NCBI RefSeq assembly: GCF_002075795.1
Contig: NZ_CP020472.1
Span: 1,285,001 to 1,349,000 of the forward strand
Length of the DNA stretch: 64,000 bases
Reading direction: 5' to 3'
Source of the DNA: Shewanella japonica
Lineage (GTDB): Bacteria; Pseudomonadota; Gammaproteobacteria; Enterobacterales; Shewanellaceae
The first letter of the stretch is position 1, and each line of letters begins with the position of its first letter. Positions 26,670 through 36,664 of this stretch are shown here, in pieces. The notes under the pieces were generated by a model. It was not told the origin of the DNA. It did no database searches and was given only the letters and a program-made list of their open reading frames with translations. A program made the translations under genes and the position numbers.

Positions 26670-26981
26670 ATGTACGCTGTTTTTCAAAGTGGCGGAAAGC
26701 AACACCGTGTTGCTGAAGGTCATACAGTTCGTTTAGAAAAAATTGAAGTTGCTACTGGTGAAACTATTGAGTTTGACCAAGTGTTATTGGTTGCTGACGG
26801 TGAAAACGTTCACGTTGGTGCTCCATTAGTAGCTGGTGGTAAAGTTGTTGCTGAAGTGGTTAGCCACGGTCGCGGTGAGAAAGTAACTATTCAAAAGTTC
26901 AATCGTCGTAAGCATCACGAAAAGAAAATGGGCCATCGTCAATGGTTCACTGAAGTTAAAATCACTGCGATTAGCGCATAA
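26670..26981 (+). CDS. rplU: 50S ribosomal protein L21
   Basis: The 103 residues are the standard L21 length: [14 protein letters not shown] at the N-terminus, and [18 protein letters not shown] near 77-94 is the rRNA-binding signature. It is the first gene of the conserved rplU-rpmA-obgE arrangement. A GGAGTG ribosome site precedes the ATG. Codon use is strongly biased, as expected for a highly expressed gene. Confidence 0.98.
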   Translation: MYAVFQSGGKQHRVAEGHTVRLEKIEVATGETIEFDQVLLVADGENVHVGAPLVAGGKVVAEVVSHGRGEKVTIQKFNRRKHHEKKMGHRQWFTEVKITAISA

Positions 26982-26998
26982 TATTAGGAGTCTAACTC

Positions 26999-27253
26999 AT
27001 GGCACATAAAAAAGCTGGCGGTTCTACTCGTAACGGCCGCGATTCAGAAAGTAAACGTCTTGGTGTTAAGCGTTTTGGTGGTGAATCAGTTGTTGCTGGT
27101 AACATCATCGTTCGTCAACGTGGTACTAAATTCCACGCTGGTGTAAACGTAGGTATTGGTCGTGACCATACTTTGTTTGCATTAACAGACGGTAAAGTTA
27201 AGTTTCAAGTAAAAGGTCCTAATAACCGTAAGTTTATTAGCATCGAAGCTTAA
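26999..27253 (+). CDS. rpmA: 50S ribosomal protein L27
   Basis: This 84-residue L27 has the conserved N-terminus [20 protein letters not shown], which reaches the peptidyl-transferase centre, and [15 protein letters not shown]. It starts directly with Ala-His-Lys, so no N-terminal cleavage extension is present. It follows rplU by 17 bp, with AGGAG before the ATG. Confidence 0.98.
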   Translation: MAHKKAGGSTRNGRDSESKRLGVKRFGGESVVAGNIIVRQRGTKFHAGVNVGIGRDHTLFALTDGKVKFQVKGPNNRKFISIEA

Positions 27254-27276
27254 TTCTAGACTTTAATCAGTCTTTG

Positions 27277-27305
27277 AAAGCCCCGCCTTCTGGCGGGGCT
27301 TTTGT
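27277..27305 (+). terminator. Terminator after rpmA
   Basis: AAAGCCCCGCC and GGCGGGGCTTTT form a very stable stem with a TTCT loop. Confidence 0.93.
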
Positions 27306-27428
27306 GTTTTTTACTTCATTGTTGGAGTTAGTTAACTAAACTTCATTGGAGTATTTTCGGTGTGTTACATCGATGGTTATTTATTTTGCAGTAAGCGATT
27401 TATGGTGATTGAATCTTCTACGCTTCCC

Positions 27429-27457
27429 TGCACATCTCAGTCTTTTGAGGTTATAAT
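27429..27457 (+). promoter_or_regulatory. Candidate promoter of obgE
   Basis: A perfect TATAAT (27452-27457) lies 30 bp before the obgE ATG. The -35 (TGCACA) is weak. Confidence 0.4.
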
Positions 27458-27468
27458 TGGCACATTAA

Positions 27469-28653
<1,185 letters not shown>

Positions 28654-28677
28654 ATTGAGTTAAATAAGAGAAAAATT

Positions 28678-29442
28678 GTGTACGCCGACACTCAAAATGA
28701 TATCACTCGTCTTGTAGTACGAAGTGCACAACTTCTCTTAGCTTATGGCGCTGAATCTGATCTTGTTGAAGAGATCAGCCAGCGCCTAGGCAAAGCCCTT
28801 GGCCTAGCCAGTGTCGAACTGTCGATTTCTTCAAATTCCCTTGTCTTGACCAGCCTTGTCCATGGCCGTTGTATTACCACGACGCGCCGTTTACGTGAGC
28901 ACGGCATTAACATGATGATTGTATGTGAAGTGCAACGCATCTGTATCTTGGCCGAAAAAGGTATTTACAATGACAAGCAAGTTAAACGCCGTCTAGAAAA
29001 AATCGAACCCAAAACGTATCCAGCCAAATATGTCATCGCGATGATTGGCTTGTCTTGTGCGAGTTTCTGTCATTTATTCGGTGGTGATTTAGCGGCATGC
29101 TTTATTACGTTTATCGCTTCAGCTATCGGCATGTCGGTTCGTTTATCCTTAGTGAAAAAACATTTCAATCTGTTGATAATTTTTGCTATCACCGCCTTTA
29201 TTACCACCTTGGTGGCGCAACTTGGTCACCTTTTGGAATTGACCTCAACACCTAAAATTCCAATGGCTGCAAGTGTGTTAATGCTTGTGCCGGGTTTCCC
29301 ACTGATAAATGCTATTTCTGATATGGTCAAAGGCCATATGAATGTCGGTATATCTCGCTGGGGACATGCCACTTTACTCACTCTGGCAACGGTTATCGGT
29401 ATTACGCTAGCGATGGCATTTGGAGGGACGTTGATCACATGA
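28678..29442 (+). CDS. yjjP: YjjP-like subunit, ThrE-type exporter N-terminal domain (DUF1212)
   Basis: The product has 254 residues with GTG start 28678. The cytoplasmic N-terminal half carries LLLAYGAESDLVEEISQRLG and VHGRCITTTRR, the conserved ThrE N-terminal motifs. About five membrane helices follow (about 118-250). In E. coli YjjP and YjjB together form a succinate exporter; in other bacteria the two are fused as ThrE, a Thr/Ser exporter. The stop overlaps the yjjB ATG by four bases (ATGA), indicating a two-subunit carrier. Substrate not proven. Confidence 0.85.
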   Translation: MYADTQNDITRLVVRSAQLLLAYGAESDLVEEISQRLGKALGLASVELSISSNSLVLTSLVHGRCITTTRRLREHGINMMIVCEVQRICILAEKGIYNDKQVKRRLEKIEPKTYPAKYVIAMIGLSCASFCHLFGGDLAACFITFIASAIGMSVRLSLVKKHFNLLIIFAITAFITTLVAQLGHLLELTSTPKIPMAASVLMLVPGFPLINAISDMVKGHMNVGISRWGHATLLTLATVIGITLAMAFGGTLIT

Positions 29443-29906
29443 ATCTTGTGCTGACTTTACTTAATGATGCATTCTTTTCTGCAATTCCAGCAATGGGGTT
29501 TGCGATGGTATTTAATGTCCCAAGACGATTTTTACCTTATTGCGCTCTTGCTGGTGCAATTGGTCATAGTTTTAGAACCTTGTTATTGCACCTAGATATG
29601 CCAATTGAATGGGCGACATTTGCTGCTGCCGCGCTCGTTGGAGTGATAACCATCCGTTTTGCTAAAAGACATCTTGCTCCACCGCTGATGTATGCAGTGG
29701 CAGCAATCATTCCCATGGTACCAGGGACTTATGCGTATAATACGTTAATTGCAATTGTTCAGCTAAGTGTGCAAGAGCAGGTGAGTTCTGATCTCACCAC
29801 TATGGTTATTCAAAATGGGTTAAAAACAGTTTTCATTCTGGGGGCGCTGTCAGTAGGCCTGGCTATGCCGGCTTTGGTTTACTATCGCACTCGACCAATT
29901 ATTTAA
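29439..29906 (+). CDS. yjjB: YjjB-like subunit, ThrE_2 domain membrane protein
   Basis: This 155-residue integral membrane protein has about five helices, with VPRRFLPYCALAGAIGHSFR near 28-47 and MVPGTYAYN near 97-105, both typical of the ThrE second domain. It pairs with YjjP, with which it overlaps by ATGA. folA follows 28 bp later. Confidence 0.85.
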   Translation: MNLVLTLLNDAFFSAIPAMGFAMVFNVPRRFLPYCALAGAIGHSFRTLLLHLDMPIEWATFAAAALVGVITIRFAKRHLAPPLMYAVAAIIPMVPGTYAYNTLIAIVQLSVQEQVSSDLTTMVIQNGLKTVFILGALSVGLAMPALVYYRTRPII

Positions 29907-29934
29907 TTTCTCCAGCATCAAATAAGGATTTTAC

Positions 29935-30411
29935 ATGCGCATCGCTATGATCGCCGCTATGGCCAATAATCGTGTAATCGGTAAAGACAACAAAATGCCA
30001 TGGCACCTGCCTGAAGATTTAAAACATTTTAAAGCTATGACACTCGGCAAGCCTGTAGTGATGGGGCGTAAAACCTTCGAATCAATTGGTAGACCATTAC
30101 CGGGTCGCCACAATATCGTCATTACCCGTCAAAGCGACTATCAACCAGAAGGCGTTTCTTGCGTCAATTCTTTTGAGGCTGCAAAAGCCCTTGTGACAGG
30201 TTGTGAAGAATTAGTTGTTATTGGTGGTGGACAACTCTATAAAGAAATTTTACCTTTGGCCGATACCCTATATCTAACCTTTATCGACTTAACGGTTGAT
30301 GGTGATACTTTTTTCCCTGAATGGGATGACGGTAGCTGGACGTTAAAAGATAAGGTAGTTGAGATAAATGAATCACAATTGCAATATAGCTTTAACACTT
30401 TGGTGAAATAA
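29935..30411 (+). CDS. folA: Dihydrofolate reductase
   Basis: This 158-residue type-I DHFR has AMANNRVIGKDNKMPWHLPEDLKHFK with catalytic Asp27-equivalent in PEDLKHF, VMGRKTFESIGRPLPGR for NADPH binding and VIGGGQLYKEIL near 95. It reduces dihydrofolate to tetrahydrofolate. In E. coli folA adjoins apaH; here about 3.2 kb with a DUF3718 gene and a chemoreceptor gene lies between them. Confidence 0.97.
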   Translation: MRIAMIAAMANNRVIGKDNKMPWHLPEDLKHFKAMTLGKPVVMGRKTFESIGRPLPGRHNIVITRQSDYQPEGVSCVNSFEAAKALVTGCEELVVIGGGQLYKEILPLADTLYLTFIDLTVDGDTFFPEWDDGSWTLKDKVVEINESQLQYSFNTLVK

Positions 30412-30498
30412 TGTTAAATTGTGGCCTGTGTTACCCTGAATAGATACTTGCCCTTGATGGCAGGTACAAAAATAAAAATACCTAAAAAGGAGTGTCAG

Positions 30499-30891
30499 AT
30501 GCGTTTAATGCCTGTGGCCTTAGCAGCCCTAATCGCAGCATCTTTTGTGTCAACCCCTGCCGAAGCGAATACTGATCAACTTGTCGCGAACATTTGTGAT
30601 TATGTAAAATCTAATGACAAAAACCGTTTACGTAAAAAGTTGAAGGAAAGCCGCGTAAAATTACGCAATATTTACACTGGTGTTTCTTGCGACGGTAATA
30701 GCTTATTAAGAACTGCATACAACTCTAACGCCTTAGAAGTGGGTGAGTACATTGCAAAACGTCTTCCTGCTGGAGATTTAAATACTCCTGAAGCAGACGG
30801 ACAAAGCATTCTTGATTGGGCAAATGCAAATGGTCATAGCGGTAGTGCAATCACTGCTGCAGTACAACAACGAATCAGTAGTGGCGAATAA
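30499..30891 (+). CDS. DUF3718 domain-containing exported protein
   Basis: The start is ATG 30499, with AAGGAG upstream; the frame is open from 30421. The product has 130 residues with a signal peptide ending AEAN near residue 23. The mature part is small and basic with two Cys (NICDYVKSND and GVSCDGNSLLRTAY), perhaps a disulfide. It resembles DUF3718 proteins of Shewanella and relatives, function unknown. Terminator at 30984. Confidence 0.8.
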   Translation: MRLMPVALAALIAASFVSTPAEANTDQLVANICDYVKSNDKNRLRKKLKESRVKLRNIYTGVSCDGNSLLRTAYNSNALEVGEYIAKRLPAGDLNTPEADGQSILDWANANGHSGSAITAAVQQRISSGE

Positions 30892-30983
30892 GCCATCTCG
30901 TTGGAATGACTTGCTTTAGCATTATGTAACTGTTGTGAGTATTTGTATTCATAACGTGTAAAGCAAACTCAGATACATCTGAT

Positions 30984-31010
30984 TAAAAACCGCCTTTGGG
31001 CGGTTTTTTT
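30984..31010 (+). terminator. Terminator after the DUF3718 gene
   Basis: AAAACCGCC and GGCGGTTTTTTT pair around TTTG, about 95 bp after the stop. Confidence 0.9.
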
Positions 31011-31169
31011 ATGGCTAAGCTATATCGTCTCGCTCATTTTACTAGCAAGAGTTCGCAAGAGCAGCATAGAAACCTAAATTTAAATAAAAGAAACATATAA
31101 AAAGGCTTGAATAGAAACCGATAATAGTTAGCTATCATAAACAGTTATCACAGGCTGCTATCCAAGACT

Positions 31170-31208
31170 GTCACCCTAGATAGTCAACATAAATAGTCAC
31201 CCTAGATA
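31170..31208 (+). repeat. 13-bp unit, three tandem copies
   Basis: GTCACCCTAGATA, GTCAACATAAATA and GTCACCCTAGATA: the outer copies are identical and the middle one diverged. Confidence 0.8.
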
Positions 31209-31360
31209 CTTGTCACTGACACTGTTAAAACTTTATCGAAATCTAACTTAATGAGTGAGATGGATTATTGGGGAAGAGTGGTTGAGTGAAATAATAACTT
31301 AGCTGATACGGTTCGGCATATTGGGTAATATGATTTTTATTCTGACAAGTTGAGTAAACT

Positions 31361-31390
31361 ATATAAACTCAGGTAGAACTGAGTTTATAT
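31361..31390. repeat. Perfect 12-bp inverted repeat
   Basis: ATATAAACTCAG and CTGAGTTTATAT flank GTAGAA. There is no T-run on either side. It lies 20 bp beyond the chemoreceptor terminator. Confidence 0.75.
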
Positions 31391-31407
31391 TATTAAGTTT
31401 AAGCCAC

Positions 31408-31436
31408 TAAAAAAGGCTCCTAAGAGCCTTTTTAGT
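31408..31436 (-). terminator. Terminator of the chemoreceptor gene
   Basis: ACTAAAAAAGGCTC and GAGCCTTTTTAGT pair around CTAA, with T-runs on both strands. Confidence 0.9.
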
Positions 31437-31458
31437 AAAAGATGAATATCTATAGCAG

Positions 31459-33480
31459 TTAGACCTTAAATTCACCTACAGAGCCTTGTAGCTCTTCAGA
31501 TAACATTGCAACTTGATGGCTTGATTGTGCAGTTTGATCAGCACCCGTCGCCGTTTCCTCTGATATTGCAGCAATATGTTCTAGCATCTCAGAAACCTGT
31601 TGGCTCACTAAGTTTTGCTCTTGAGCAGCTTGAGCAATGTGGTTACCTGAATCATAAGCTTTGTGCACTGACTGGCTAATCGTTTCTAGTGCTAAATTCG
31701 CTTGCTCTGTCTTATCAACACAACTTGTAGCTTGGCTGCGTCCTAGCTCCATCACTGATACAGCTTGTTGCGCGCCTTGTTGCAGCATTTCAATCATTTG
31801 CTGAATTTCGCTGGTTGATTCTTGTGTTCTAGAAGCAAGGCTTCGAACTTCATCAGCAACAACAGCAAAGCCACGACCTTGCTCACCTGCACGTGCAGCT
31901 TCAATTGCCGCATTAAGTGCAAGTAGGTTGGTTTGTTCTGCAATTCCTCTAATAACATCCAAAATAGAACCAATTGAAGCGCTGTCAGAATGAACTTTGT
32001 TAATCACTTGTCCTGCTTTGGCGACTTCATCTGCAAGTGCGAGAATAGTGACTTTGTTTTCTTCTGCAAGTTTACGCATGTGCTGAGTTTCTTCGTCAGC
32101 TTGCTTAATTTGCTCTAAGGCTTGGTCAGCACTCATTGAAACCTGCTGAGCACTTGAACTTAATTCAGTTGTTGCTGTTGCCACTTGGTCGACTTGGCTC
32201 TTCTGTTCTTGAATGCCACTGGTCGTTTGCGTGGTAATTGCTGATGTTTCTTCAGCTGCTGCTGCAAGTTGATTAGAGCGATCTAAGATACCTACAATCA
32301 GGTTTCGTAAGCTATCAACTAAGCTATTACAGTTCTTCGCTAACTCGGCAAACTCATCGTGACCTGAGTCGTCGAGTTTATGGGTTAAGTCACCTGAAGC
32401 AAGAATGTTAAGTGCTTGATTAACCTTGGCAAGTGAGCGAGTTAGTGGTTTTACTACTGCAATACTGACGATAATAGAAACCAAAATCGCTAAGACAACA
32501 ACAAACATAGTTTTGAGGCTGGCTGAATCAATATTTTCAATAGCACTATTACCAATGTGACTAGTGAAGTTTTCGATATTATCGGCGAGACTAAACATTT
32601 TAGCGTTGACTTCTAAACGATCTTTGTCTGTTGCAGCTAATAGGTTGGCAGCTTGTTTATTGTGTTTAAGTTGTTGTCCTTTTAGGGCAACGATTGAGTT
32701 ATTACCATTAATCAAAGCAAATACTGCGTTACTTTCAGTATTTAAATCGTCTAATGTACTGTCGCTGATAATGCCACGACCTTGAAGATTAATATGTTCA
32801 ATCTTTCTTCTCGTGTCACTCACCATGTACTCAAGCTCTTTAACGATAACATTGTATTTACTGTCATCAGTAGCAGCAACTAAGTCATAAATGGTGGTGA
32901 TAATATTAATAAAAGTACTGTCAACAACCCCTGCTGTTGCTGCAATGCTTTGTTCGGTCGTATCGTCGCTCATTTCTAAATCGATCAGATCAAGTAAGAT
33001 AGACGAGGCTTCGTCAGCACTGTCTTCAAGATCATCACGTAAAGATAATAATTGTTCATTCTTAATTAATGCATTTTCATGCTCTTTAAGCATTAATTTA
33101 CCGTTCTTTTCAAAACCAGCGTAGCTAGATTTTAATTGCGATAAATTACTTGAGAATTCTTGTCTATCTGAAATCAGTGCAGTCAATCTGTTAAGCGTTT
33201 TATGAAACTCACTCGACTCTATTTGGATTTTTTTCTCAACAGCGGGGATTTTATTTGATTCATTAGTGTAATAACCAAATAGAATTTGGATTTGCTGGGC
33301 ACTTAAATTTTTTGTTAATTCACCTGTTGCAGTCAGCGCGGGTAAGCTAACTTCTTGCAAAGTTGTTGTACTATCTTTAATGGTATTATTGGTCAGTAAA
33401 GATACGCCACCTAATACAATTAAAAGCAGTGTCACAACAGTAAAACCGCCAATAACTCTGGTGGCAACATTAATTTTCAT
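31459..33480 (-). CDS. Methyl-accepting chemotaxis protein
   Basis: This 673-residue inner-membrane chemoreceptor has one helix at about 10-30, a helical periplasmic sensor to about 320, a second helix at about 325-345, HAMP at about 346-400 and the cytoplasmic signalling hairpin. The hairpin tip [20 protein letters not shown], followed by [12 protein letters not shown], binds CheA/CheW. The sensor is a long helical bundle of 4HB or HBM type with no recognisable ligand motif. It is a single gene lying between folA-DUF3718 and apaH, where E. coli has none. Confidence 0.95.
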   Translation of the reverse strand: MKINVATRVIGGFTVVTLLLIVLGGVSLLTNNTIKDSTTTLQEVSLPALTATGELTKNLSAQQIQILFGYYTNESNKIPAVEKKIQIESSEFHKTLNRLTALISDRQEFSSNLSQLKSSYAGFEKNGKLMLKEHENALIKNEQLLSLRDDLEDSADEASSILLDLIDLEMSDDTTEQSIAATAGVVDSTFINIITTIYDLVAATDDSKYNVIVKELEYMVSDTRRKIEHINLQGRGIISDSTLDDLNTESNAVFALINGNNSIVALKGQQLKHNKQAANLLAATDKDRLEVNAKMFSLADNIENFTSHIGNSAIENIDSASLKTMFVVVLAILVSIIVSIAVVKPLTRSLAKVNQALNILASGDLTHKLDDSGHDEFAELAKNCNSLVDSLRNLIVGILDRSNQLAAAAEETSAITTQTTSGIQEQKSQVDQVATATTELSSSAQQVSMSADQALEQIKQADEETQHMRKLAEENKVTILALADEVAKAGQVINKVHSDSASIGSILDVIRGIAEQTNLLALNAAIEAARAGEQGRGFAVVADEVRSLASRTQESTSEIQQMIEMLQQGAQQAVSVMELGRSQATSCVDKTEQANLALETISQSVHKAYDSGNHIAQAAQEQNLVSQQVSEMLEHIAAISEETATGADQTAQSSHQVAMLSEELQGSVGEFKV

Positions 33481-33602
33481 AGCATACTCCGGCTGTTATT
33501 ATTTTATCCCGAATTTGTCTCAAGATCGCTCAGGGTTATGTGATCATATGAGATCTAATAGCTTTATCGGCTAAGTTTATTATTAGTTTAACAATTTATT
33601 AA

Positions 33603-34418
33603 TTATTTTAGTTTTGCTTGAGTGAGTTGTTCATTCGTTTCAGCATGCCAAAGTGTCATATATTCACCCCAGCAGCATCCAGTATCTAGTGCCTTTACAT
33701 TTTCTTGGTGAGTGATTCCCATTAAAGCAGCCCAATGGCCAAATACGAGTGTATGGCTAGATTTAAGGACTGAGTCGAATTCAAACCAAGGAGTTAATTC
33801 AGAAGGTTTATCACTGATTGGCGTTTTGCAGGCAAAATCCAAGCTGCCATCAGGAAATAAATAGCGCATGCGCGTGAGTGCGTTGATGCAATATCTCAAT
33901 CTGGGTAAACCTTTTGCCTTACTATCCCATAAATCAGGCGCTTCAGTGTACATTTTCGAGATAAGTGTTTTTAAATAATCATCTCGTTTTAGCGCGTCGC
34001 TGACTGCTTTTGCTTCAGCTAACAAGGTTGTTAAATCCCATTGAGGCGGCACGCCTGCGTGAGTCATGATGATGTTATGAGAAGGCAAGGTGTGAACTAA
34101 AGGTTGTTCACGCAGCCAATCAATTAACTGGCTTAAATCATCGGCATTTAGGAGTTCAGTGAGATTATCTTTGGGGTTTGCTCTTTTGATTTTACCGTGT
34201 AGCGCCAGTAAGTGAAGATCGTGATTGCCTAAGGTGATTTTAGCGCTATTATCTAATGACTTTAAATACCTGAGCGTTGCAAGTGAGTCAGGTCCTCGAG
34301 CAACGAGATCCCCAACAGCCCAGATTTCGTCTTTTGACGGGTTAAAATCGACCGCAGCAAGTAAGCGTTGAAGTTCTTTAAAGCAGCCCTGAATATCACC
34401 AACAAAATAATGTGCCAT
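33603..34418 (-). CDS. apaH: Diadenosine tetraphosphatase (symmetrical)
   Basis: The start is ATG 34418, giving MAHYFVGDIQGCF as in E. coli ApaH; the frame runs 18 codons further without a ribosome site. The product has 271 residues. The metallophosphatase motifs are GDIQGC, GDLVARGPDS and GNHDLHLLA. It hydrolyses Ap4A to two ADP and also affects Np4-capped RNA. It follows apaG by 4 bp and is the last gene of the lptD-surA-pdxA-rsmA-apaG-apaH series. Confidence 0.96.
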   Translation of the reverse strand: MAHYFVGDIQGCFKELQRLLAAVDFNPSKDEIWAVGDLVARGPDSLATLRYLKSLDNSAKITLGNHDLHLLALHGKIKRANPKDNLTELLNADDLSQLIDWLREQPLVHTLPSHNIIMTHAGVPPQWDLTTLLAEAKAVSDALKRDDYLKTLISKMYTEAPDLWDSKAKGLPRLRYCINALTRMRYLFPDGSLDFACKTPISDKPSELTPWFEFDSVLKSSHTLVFGHWAALMGITHQENVKALDTGCCWGEYMTLWHAETNEQLTQAKLK

Positions 34419-34422
34419 AGGA

Positions 34423-34803
34423 TTACTGAAATATTCCTGGGACAGCGAGTCTGAATGTTGGGATCTGCGCACTAAAGCTTTCGCCTTGGTCTGTCACCAT
34501 GCCATAGCTTCCTTCCATAAAACCGACAGGCGTTTCCATTACAGTACCGCTTGAATATTGATAAGCAGTATCAGGATCTATGGTTGGGGTTTCACCTACT
34601 ACGCCAGGTCCTTTCACTTCGCTTGTCTCACCGTTGGCATTAGTAATGATCCAGTGGCGATCTTTTAGTGTAACGGCAATTTCACTGAGGTTGATAATAG
34701 TGATGGTATAGCTGAATAAGTACTTTTCATCTTCTGCTGAAGATTGATCTTCGAGGTATTTTGTTTCAACTTTAATTTTGACGTTTGAGGCTACAGAGGT
34801 CAT
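34423..34803 (-). CDS. apaG: ApaG protein
   Basis: This 126-residue beta-sandwich protein has the conserved GPGVVGETPTIDPDTAYQYSSG near 70-90 and MEGSYGM near 100. ApaG is linked to Co2+/Mg2+ sensitivity in Salmonella; its biochemical role is unresolved. It lies between rsmA and apaH with a perfect hairpin upstream. Confidence 0.95.
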   Translation of the reverse strand: MTSVASNVKIKVETKYLEDQSSAEDEKYLFSYTITIINLSEIAVTLKDRHWIITNANGETSEVKGPGVVGETPTIDPDTAYQYSSGTVMETPVGFMEGSYGMVTDQGESFSAQIPTFRLAVPGIFQ

Positions 34804-34822
34804 TCAACATCCTAAAAAGCAG

Positions 34823-34850
34823 AAGGGCATTTAACGATATAAATGCCCTT
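34823..34850. promoter_or_regulatory. Perfect 11-bp hairpin between rsmA and apaG
   Basis: AAGGGCATTTA and TAAATGCCCTT flank ACGATA in the 54-bp rsmA-apaG gap. It may be an attenuator, processing site or partial terminator. The T-tract after it on the minus strand is short and displaced. Confidence 0.6.
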
Positions 34851-34857
34851 GAGGTGA

Positions 34858-35661
34858 CTAACTTTTATCGCAAACTAAATTAGCGAGCGCAACGTATTGC
34901 TCGACGCTGATTTGTTCTGGTCGTAACGACGAGTCTATATTGAGTTGTGTAAACTCTTCGTCAGTGACCATTTGCTTTAAGTTGTTTCTTAATGTTTTAC
35001 GGCGCATGTTAAACGCTGTGGTACAAACATGTCTTAATACATCAACATCTTTGCATGGGAATGGTTTTTCATCAAAAGGCAATAAACGTACTACCGCAGA
35101 ATCTACTTTTGGAGCCGGTTTAAAGCTTTCAGGTGGTACTTCTAATACTGGAACGACTTTACAGAAGTACTGAGCCATAACAGTTAATCGTCCATAGGCT
35201 TTGGTGCCTGGACTGGCTGATAAACGAAGTACGACTTCTTTTTGCAGCATAAAGTGCATTGTTTCGATAATTTCAGCGAATTCGAAAAGATGAAACATCA
35301 GTGGCGTTGATATGTTGTATGGCAAGTTACCAAACACCTTGAGCTTTTTATCACCTTGCTGCAGTTGGCTAAAGTCAAAATTAAGCGCATCACCTTGATT
35401 GATGGTTAACTTATCTTTTAATACAGGGTGGTTTTCTAAACGCTCAACGAGGTCTTTATCTAACTCAACCACGGTTAAGTTATCAACGGCTTCAGCCACA
35501 GGCTCAGTTAATGCACCTAGACCAGGGCCAATTTCGACCATGACATGATCATTATCAGGAGAAATTGCGCCCACAATTCTACTGATGACGCTTTCATCAG
35601 TTAAGAAGTTCTGTCCGAAACGTTTTCTGGCCGTGTGGCCTAAATGTACTTTATTGCTCAT
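34858..35661 (-). CDS. rsmA: 16S rRNA dimethyladenosine transferase
   Basis: This 267-residue KsgA orthologue methylates A1518 and A1519 of 16S rRNA using SAM. The RKRFGQNFL motif near 12-20, the SAM loop [10 protein letters not shown] near 44-53 and the catalytic NLPYNIS near 113-119 are all present. It follows pdxA by 7 bp in the usual order. Confidence 0.97.
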   Translation of the reverse strand: MSNKVHLGHTARKRFGQNFLTDESVISRIVGAISPDNDHVMVEIGPGLGALTEPVAEAVDNLTVVELDKDLVERLENHPVLKDKLTINQGDALNFDFSQLQQGDKKLKVFGNLPYNISTPLMFHLFEFAEIIETMHFMLQKEVVLRLSASPGTKAYGRLTVMAQYFCKVVPVLEVPPESFKPAPKVDSAVVRLLPFDEKPFPCKDVDVLRHVCTTAFNMRRKTLRNNLKQMVTDEEFTQLNIDSSLRPEQISVEQYVALANLVCDKS

Positions 35662-35668
35662 TGGAAAA

Positions 35669-36655
35669 TTATTTACTTACTTTTGAGGCCAATTCAATGG
35701 CTTTATTTAATGCGCAGGTAAAACTACCGCAATCTGCTTCACCTGTACCTGCAAGTTCTAATGCAGTGCCATGATCGACAGAGGTTCTGATATACGGAAG
35801 ACCTAAGGTAATGTTAACCGATTTTCCAAAACCTAATGATTTAAGTACTGGAAGTCCTTGGTCGTGATACATAGCAAGAACCACATCTGCTTCTTGTAAG
35901 TATTTAGGTTGGAATAAGGTATCCGCTGGTAACGGTCCTACAATATCAATATTTTGCTCTCTCAGCTCATCTAAAGCCGGGATCATTATATCAATTTCTT
36001 CTCTACCTAAGTGTCCATCTTCACCTGCATGTGGATTTAGTCCACAAACATATATTTTAGGTGAAGCAATACCAAATTTCTGCACTAATTCGCGGTGCAA
36101 AATTTGAATAATATGATGTAAACGATCGCGCGTAATCGCTTTAGCAACATAAGCTAAAGGAATATGCGTAGTCATCAATGCCACTTGTAAGCCTGGTGCT
36201 GCAAGCATCATGACCACATCTTGGCAATTTGCTTGTAATGCAAAGAACTCTGTGTGACCACTAAACGGAATACCCGCTTGGTTAATAATGCCTTTATGTA
36301 CAGGGCCTGTTACAACAGCGGCAAATTCATTACTCATGTTTTTTTCACCAGCGTAACGCAAGGTGTCAACGACATAAGCACTATTTGCTTCGTCCAACTG
36401 ACCACATTTAACCTCAGCAGCCAGTGTGAAAGGTGCAATGGTTAATGTGCCCGCTTCTTGAGGTTTTGGCTCAAGCGTTGGCTGATAAGGACGAAGTTTA
36501 AGCGGCAAGCCTAACATCTTAGCTCGGCTGATTAATAAATCAGGATCTGCACAAACAACTAACTCAGCAGGCCAAGCCTGCTGAGCAAGTTTTATAACGA
36601 GATCGGGGCCGATACTTGCCGGTTCACCCGGTGTTATCGCAATTCGTTGTGTCAT
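35669..36655 (-). CDS. pdxA: 4-hydroxythreonine-4-phosphate dehydrogenase
   Basis: This 328-residue enzyme of pyridoxal phosphate synthesis oxidises 4-phosphohydroxy-L-threonine with NAD. It begins with [13 protein letters not shown]. The metal-binding histidines are in GHTEFF near 136, [12 protein letters not shown] near 210 and AMYHDQGL near 265. It follows surA by 9 bp. Confidence 0.97.
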   Translation of the reverse strand: MTQRIAITPGEPASIGPDLVIKLAQQAWPAELVVCADPDLLISRAKMLGLPLKLRPYQPTLEPKPQEAGTLTIAPFTLAAEVKCGQLDEANSAYVVDTLRYAGEKNMSNEFAAVVTGPVHKGIINQAGIPFSGHTEFFALQANCQDVVMMLAAPGLQVALMTTHIPLAYVAKAITRDRLHHIIQILHRELVQKFGIASPKIYVCGLNPHAGEDGHLGREEIDIMIPALDELREQNIDIVGPLPADTLFQPKYLQEADVVLAMYHDQGLPVLKSLGFGKSVNITLGLPYIRTSVDHGTALELAGTGEADCGSFTCALNKAIELASKVSK

Positions 36656-36664
36656 TAAGTTAGC

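Larger units (their letters stand above)
30892..31458. other. 567-bp intergenic region with tandem and inverted repeats
   Basis: No gene is visible. It contains the DUF3718 terminator, a 13-bp triplication, a perfect 12-bp inverted repeat and the chemoreceptor terminator, each listed separately. Confidence 0.6.

Noticed and set aside
27301..27400. Direct repeat ACTTCATTG...GGAGT before obgE
   Set aside because: Only two short imperfect copies separated by about 15 bases; not distinguishable from chance.
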